Assembly (NCBI GenBank): GCA_934486965.1
Contig: CAKSQP010000012.1
Span: 1 to 24,801 of the forward strand
Reading direction: 5' to 3'
DNA: 24,801 bases
Source of the DNA: an uncultured Eubacteriales bacterium
Lineage (GTDB): Bacteria; Bacillota; Clostridia; Oscillospirales; UBA644
The translations under genes were made by a program, and so were the position numbers. Below the pieces are notes generated by a model. It ran no database searches and had not been told where the DNA came from. It was given only the letters and a program-made list of their open reading frames with translations. Numbering within the stretch: the stretch's first letter is position 1; each line of letters starts with the position of its first letter. Shown one piece after another: positions 21,489 through 24,801 of this stretch.

Positions 21489-22355
21489 TCAGTCTGCTTT
21501 GCCGACAGAACCGAAGAGTTCCATCTTTTCTTTGACGGTCGCTTTGATCGCTTCAAAGCCGGGAGCGAGAAGTTTTCTCGGGTCAAAGCCTTTTCCTTCA
21601 AGGTCTTTGCCTGCTTCGATATATTTTCTTGTAGCGTCCGCGAATGCGAGCTGACATTCGGTGTTGACGTTGATTTTCGAAACGCCGAGAGAAATTGCTT
21701 TCTTTATCATGTCAGCGGGGATACCCGTGCCGCCGTGGAGAACGAGGGGCATCGGATCGGTTATTTCGCTGATTTTAGCGAGAACGTCGAAATTGAGTCC
21801 TGCCCAGTTTGCGGGATATTTGCCGTGAATGTTGCCGATACCTGCCGCGAGCATCGAAACTCCGAGGTCTGCGATCATCTTGCATTCGTTGGGGTCCGCA
21901 ACTTCGCCGCCGCCGATAACTCCGTCTTCTTCGCCGCCGATAGCGCCGACTTCCGCTTCAAGGGAAAGACCTTTTTCCTTGCAGATTGCAACGAGTTCTT
22001 TGGTCTTTTCGATGTTTTCTTCAATGGGATAATGCGAGCCGTCGAACATTACCGAAGAGAAACCTGCTTCGATACATTTCTTTGCGCCTTCATAACTTCC
22101 GTGGTCAAGGTGAAGAGCAACGGGAACGGTGATTCCGAGAGAATCGACCATCGCTTTTACCATGTCCGCAACGGTCTTGAAACCGCACATATATTTACCC
22201 GCGCCCTCGGAAACACCGAGAATAACGGGGGAACGAAGTTCTTCTGCAGTGAGAAGAACCGCTTTCGTCCATTCAAGGTTATTGATGTTGAAATGACCTA
22301 CGGCATATTTGCCTGCCTTGGCCTTGTCGAGCATTTCTTTTGCTGATACTAACAT
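21489..22355 (-). CDS. fba: Class II fructose-bisphosphate aldolase
   Basis: This 288-residue zinc aldolase cleaves fructose 1,6-bisphosphate to DHAP and glyceraldehyde 3-phosphate in glycolysis. Metal and catalytic residues can be placed: Asp84 and His85 in LHLDHGS, Glu135 in EAEVGAIGG, His177 in NIHGKYP, His207 in VLHGGTG, and the NVNTE block near the end. Length and order match the short class IIA/B forms of Firmicutes, including the KbaY/GatY group. There are no sugar-transport or tagatose genes nearby, so a housekeeping glycolytic role is favoured. GAGGTAG precedes the ATG. It is a single-gene unit with its own promoter and terminator. Confidence 0.95.
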   Translation of the reverse strand: MLVSAKEMLDKAKAGKYAVGHFNINNLEWTKAVLLTAEELRSPVILGVSEGAGKYMCGFKTVADMVKAMVDSLGITVPVALHLDHGSYEGAKKCIEAGFSSVMFDGSHYPIEENIEKTKELVAICKEKGLSLEAEVGAIGGEEDGVIGGGEVADPNECKMIADLGVSMLAAGIGNIHGKYPANWAGLNFDVLAKISEITDPMPLVLHGGTGIPADMIKKAISLGVSKINVNTECQLAFADATRKYIEAGKDLEGKGFDPRKLLAPGFEAIKATVKEKMELFGSVGKAD

Positions 22356-22386
22356 TTTTCACTACCTCTTTCAAGGGCTTTCGCCC
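22356..22386 (-). promoter_or_regulatory. Hairpin plus ribosome-site leader module of fba
   Basis: GGGC-GAAA-GCCC is followed by exactly 19 nt, TTGAAAGAGGTAGTGAAAA, then ATG. The same module with the same spacing precedes the EF-G-like gene (2492-2522); the two match at about 24 of 31 positions. Confidence 0.5.
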
Positions 22387-22404
22387 GATATTTCTTTCGG
22401 TTTT

Positions 22405-22433
22405 ATTTTAGCATATTAACGGCGGAATGTCAA
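22405..22433 (-). promoter_or_regulatory. Sigma-A promoter of fba
   Basis: On the minus strand, TTGACA (22433-22428), 17 nt, TAAAAT (22410-22405). The start should be near 22398, about 12 nt before the leader hairpin. Confidence 0.87.
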
Positions 22434-22460
22434 TCGTCCGCGAGGTTTGTTATCCTTTTG

Positions 22461-23186
22461 TCAAATTTGTTTTTTCTTTATTTTTTCAAAATATGCCTTT
22501 AAGTCGTCGGAGATGGCGCGGGTGCTTTTAAGGAAGAGCATAAAGTGCGTTTTTTCCGCGAGTTCTTCGTTCTTTTTCCTTATCGTGCTCTTCAGTTCTT
22601 CGTATTTTACGACGATATCCTTGTCTTTTGCGAATTTGCGGATTTTGGCGACAATGTTCATCGAATGAGCAAAGTCGATAACCATTATTCCGTAAATAAA
22701 GCCGATGACGAACGAAAAGGAAAGGTGAGAGGCGAGCCATTCGACGCCGCTTGAAATGGCGGGGTGGATAAGGAAAAAGTATATCGCCGAAAGCACTGCC
22801 CAGAAAAATGAGAATTTCGGGCAGATTATCCCCTGAATGTTGCCTTTTTCCTTGGAATAGTCCCACAACTTTATTTTCATGCCTTTTATGAAAATTATTC
22901 CGGCAATATATTCTATAAACGTTATGACCGCTGCCATTATCGCGAAAAGAAGAATTCTCTGCCACCATTCATTCCCGAAAAGCGGCGAAAGAAAACGTGC
23001 GGACAGGTAAAGGGTGACGGTCGAAAACCCGTAAAGCGGCAGGTAAGGACCTTCAAGAAAGCCCGGATTTATCCATTTTCTTTCGGGATTTGCCGAAGAA
23101 AAGAATCTGCGGAAAATAACTTCGATAACCCAGCCCGTCATGCTTCCCAAAAGGAAAAGAAACGCTACAGTAAGAAAAATATTCAT
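22461..23186 (-). CDS. CmpB-family putative transporter membrane protein
   Basis: The protein is 241 residues with about five membrane helices (around 1-25, 48-67, 75-101, 125-145 and 152-175), followed by a basic, probably coiled-coil cytoplasmic tail of about 55 residues rich in Lys and Glu. Motifs GWVIEVIFRRFF, NPGFLEGPYLPLYGF and IEYIAGIIF are typical of the family annotated as putative ABC-transporter type IV (CmpB, PF06541), whose real function is unknown. AGGGG lies 7 nt before the ATG. The gene starts 15 nt after relQ and is probably cotranscribed with it. No ATPase gene is nearby, so the 'ABC' label should not be taken as function. Confidence 0.85.
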   Translation of the reverse strand: MNIFLTVAFLFLLGSMTGWVIEVIFRRFFSSANPERKWINPGFLEGPYLPLYGFSTVTLYLSARFLSPLFGNEWWQRILLFAIMAAVITFIEYIAGIIFIKGMKIKLWDYSKEKGNIQGIICPKFSFFWAVLSAIYFFLIHPAISSGVEWLASHLSFSFVIGFIYGIMVIDFAHSMNIVAKIRKFAKDKDIVVKYEELKSTIRKKNEELAEKTHFMLFLKSTRAISDDLKAYFEKIKKKQI

Positions 23187-23201
23187 GATATACCCCTAAA
23201 T

Positions 23202-23882
23202 CTACGCCGTAACTATGCGGTTTTTGATTTTTTCCATTTTTTCGTCGAGCGCCGCTATCGTCTCCGCACATTCCGCAAGGCTCTGCGATATTTCGGCGGC
23301 TTCATCGGGCGCTATGTCTTTTTTGTACTGAAGTTTGTGATCGAGACTTGCCCAGAAGTCCATTGCTATTGTTCGGAGTTGAACTTCGGTCTTGACAAGC
23401 CTCTTTTCGTTTTCAAGAAATATAGGGACTTCGACTATCAGATGAAGACTGCGGTATCCGCTTTTTTTCGGATTTTTTATGTAGTCCTTTTTCTCGATAA
23501 GACGGATATCGTCCTGCTTTAGAAGACAGTCGGCAAGCGTGTAGATGTCTTCGGGGAACGAGCAGATTATCCGGATTCCCGCAACGTCGTAGATGTTTTC
23601 CTCAATTGCCGAAATCGTCATCGGAAGCCCTTTTCTTTTTAATTTTCCCGCAAGGCTTTCGGGACTTTTCAGTCTTGTTTTTATTCCCTCGATGGGGTTG
23701 CGGTCGTGCTGGAGCGAAAACTGTTCGTCGAGGACTTTGAATTTCGTCTCAATTTCCATCATCGCGCATTTATAGTAAGTCATAAGCCTTTGGTAAGGCA
23801 ATGTATTCTGTCTGATAAAATCAACAATATCGGTCGTCATAAGTTCCCCGATTATCCTGTTTCTCAAATTGCTTATGGGCAT
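23202..23882 (-). CDS. Small alarmone synthetase, RelQ/YjbM type
   Basis: This 226-residue single-domain GTP pyrophosphokinase makes (p)ppGpp from ATP and GDP/GTP. The synthetase core shows DVAGIRIICSF (about 99-109), KNPKKSGYRSLHLIVEVP for the G-loop, and KTEVQLRTIAMDFWASLDHKLQYKK at the active site. The HD hydrolase and the regulatory TGS/ACT domains of RelA/SpoT are absent, as expected for small synthetases. The C-terminal helices (AAEISQSLAECAETIAALDEKMEKIKNRI) are those used for tetramer formation in RelQ. GAGGTGAC precedes the ATG. It shares a unit with the CmpB-like protein. Such enzymes are usually controlled at transcription by stress. Confidence 0.94.
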   Translation of the reverse strand: MPISNLRNRIIGELMTTDIVDFIRQNTLPYQRLMTYYKCAMMEIETKFKVLDEQFSLQHDRNPIEGIKTRLKSPESLAGKLKRKGLPMTISAIEENIYDVAGIRIICSFPEDIYTLADCLLKQDDIRLIEKKDYIKNPKKSGYRSLHLIVEVPIFLENEKRLVKTEVQLRTIAMDFWASLDHKLQYKKDIAPDEAAEISQSLAECAETIAALDEKMEKIKNRIVTA

Positions 23883-23901
23883 TTTTTGTCACCTCGCAGT
23901 A

Positions 23902-23907
23902 ATTATA
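23902..23907 (-). promoter_or_regulatory. -10 box of relQ
   Basis: TATAAT lies on the minus strand 11-12 nt upstream of the ribosome site; no good -35 is found at 16-18 nt. That position falls just after the terminator of the upstream gene. Either an activator or an alternative sigma factor may be needed. Confidence 0.45.
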
Positions 23908-23931
23908 TCGCTTCTTTGGGGAAATTCTGTG

Positions 23932-23959
23932 AAAAAAAGCGGTCTTTCGGACCGCTTTT
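23932..23959 (-). terminator. Terminator between the two-TM protein and relQ
   Basis: AAAAGCGGTC and GACCGCTTTT form a perfect 10-bp stem with loop TTTCG. On the minus strand it begins directly at the stop codon and ends in a run of seven T. It separates relQ from the gene before it. Confidence 0.9.
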
Positions 23960-24730
23960 TCAGAAAAGGTATTTTATCATCGTCATATACGGCTCTATGT
24001 CCTGCTTGACGGCTTCCGAAATTTCGTTTTCCTCCGCCGCTTTATTCTCAAACGGGAAATTCAGCCAGTCTTTCGAAAGTATATCGCCCGCCGCGACGTT
24101 GTGCAGAATGTAAAGATGACCGGGCTTGTATTCCGCTCTTACCGAGCCTTCGCCGCAAAGGTCGTATCTCTCCGCTTTCGTGATTATCTCGGCGGCTGTC
24201 TTTTCGTCAAGTTCCGTTTTAATATCGAAAAATCTGCCTCTGAAAACATAGTCCTTTTCGGTATCGCTTTTTGCGTGCTTCCCTTTCGAAACGTTCAGCA
24301 GATTATAAACGCCGAGGTCGCAGAACGTTATTTCGCAGTCCCTCAGATACCCCGAAAAAGTTCTTCTGCCGTCGACGTCGGACCATTGCAGGTTGTTGAA
24401 AAAGCCCGTTTTCGATATATATTCGCGGTTGAAGGCAAATTTTTCGGATTTTACGCCGTTCAGGTGCTTTGCGATTTCGGGAATAACGAAATTTTCAACG
24501 TACAGGGTATCCGCTTTTTTCGCGGAATGGCGGTCGGTGAAGACCGTGAGGAAAAGAATGGCGGCACCCGCGGCAAACACCGCAACGCCGAAGACCGTGT
24601 ATTCGGGATATATCGCGATACCCAAAAGTCCGAGGCACATAAGCGCGCAACTCAGCGACAGCAGTAAAATGCCCGACTGAGATTTTTCGTAGTCTTTTCT
24701 TATCTCGGAAATTACGCTTTCTTTATTCAT
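23960..24730 (-). CDS. Two-TM protein of unknown function (256 aa)
   Basis: The protein is 256 residues. A short cytoplasmic start is followed by two close membrane helices (about 18-39 and 45-65), then a soluble domain of about 190 residues with beta-strand character, including YVFRGRFFDIKTEL near the middle. The layout resembles DUF3137-type proteins, but the match is by eye and weak. The start at 24730 overlaps the stop of a 6-codon leader frame (ATGA) and has only a poor ribosome site of its own. It has its own promoter and terminator, so it is not in an operon with relQ. Function unknown. Confidence 0.7.
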   Translation of the reverse strand: MNKESVISEIRKDYEKSQSGILLLSLSCALMCLGLLGIAIYPEYTVFGVAVFAAGAAILFLTVFTDRHSAKKADTLYVENFVIPEIAKHLNGVKSEKFAFNREYISKTGFFNNLQWSDVDGRRTFSGYLRDCEITFCDLGVYNLLNVSKGKHAKSDTEKDYVFRGRFFDIKTELDEKTAAEIITKAERYDLCGEGSVRAEYKPGHLYILHNVAAGDILSKDWLNFPFENKAAEENEISEAVKQDIEPYMTMIKYLF

Positions 24731-24747
24731 GCTCTGCCGCCTTTCAT
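24727..24747 (-). CDS. Six-codon leader peptide overlapping the next start
   Basis: The strong ribosome site GAGGT is followed by TAATATT and an ATG that opens the frame Met-Lys-Gly-Gly-Arg-Ala-stop. Its TGA overlaps the ATG of the two-TM protein by the classical ATGA. The good ribosome site belongs to this short frame, so the main gene is probably translated by coupling or reinitiation. An alternative is that ribosomes bind here but start at the downstream ATG. Confidence 0.5.
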   Translation of the reverse strand: MKGGRA

Positions 24748-24761
24748 AATATTACCTCTAA

Positions 24762-24790
24762 AGTATAGCAGATAAAATTGTAATTTTCAA
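24762..24790 (-). promoter_or_regulatory. Promoter of the leader peptide/two-TM protein unit
   Basis: On the minus strand, TTGAAA (24790-24785), 17 nt, TATACT (24767-24762). The ribosome site follows the -10 almost at once, so the leader before the short peptide is very short. Confidence 0.75.
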
Positions 24791-24801
24791 CCGTATAATG
24801 C

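Noticed and set aside
21402..22346. Open frame of 314 aa opposite fba
   Set aside because: It runs through the fba terminator and the whole aldolase gene; it is a shadow frame.

Overview
The window reads as chromosomal core DNA of an anaerobic, low-to-medium G+C Firmicute, most likely an uncultured gut-type Clostridia. The basis is strong sigma-A promoters, AGGAGG-type ribosome sites, a T-box leader on ileS, oxygen-sensitive class III ribonucleotide reductase (nrdD/nrdG), a RelQ-type alarmone synthetase, and lipoprotein and signal peptides of Gram-positive style. No insertion sequence, phage gene, CRISPR array, tRNA or rRNA is visible. Coding density is high and most genes are on short transcription units, each with a recognisable promoter and terminator.

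Layout. 1-204: short hairpin-rich intergenic sequence, possibly a dispersed repeat. 205-2594 (minus): EF-G-like GTPase behind a consensus promoter with a 17-bp palindrome, then a tiny lipoprotein. 2642-7385 (minus): rplU-rpmA, an internal terminator, then obgE coupled to a large beta-helix lipoprotein. 7386-9300 (plus): a long AT-rich control region and a membrane-anchored CBM9-like protein with a 36-Asn linker. 9324-13315 (plus): a YbaK-type tRNA deacylase, then an isoleucine T-box and type 2-like IleRS. 13343-16881 (plus): nrdD-nrdG and a flavodoxin/2[4Fe-4S] EFR1 protein. 16951-18391 (plus): citrate synthase. 18427-19943 (minus): MntP manganese exporter and a LysR regulator. 20008-21400 (plus): a flavodoxin and a short-chain dehydrogenase, divergent from lysR. 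21443-22433 (minus): class II fructose-bisphosphate aldolase. 22461-24790 (minus): relQ with a CmpB-family membrane protein, preceded by a two-TM protein of unknown function that appears to have a 6-codon leader peptide.

How the parts relate. Much of the window is translation and growth control (EF-G-like factor, L21/L27, Obg, IleRS, tRNA proofreading, RelQ) together with anaerobic redox metabolism (NrdDG, EFR1, flavodoxin, SDR). The more unusual points are: an EF-G paralogue lacking the catalytic His and with TKMD in place of NKxD; a shared hairpin plus Shine-Dalgarno leader module on two unlinked genes; an L27 without the Firmicute N-terminal extension together with absence of the prp gene; the poly-Asn surface protein with four repeated 8-mers upstream; and an uncharacterised ATGA-coupled leader peptide. 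I do not see a clear new multi-gene defence or mobile system here.
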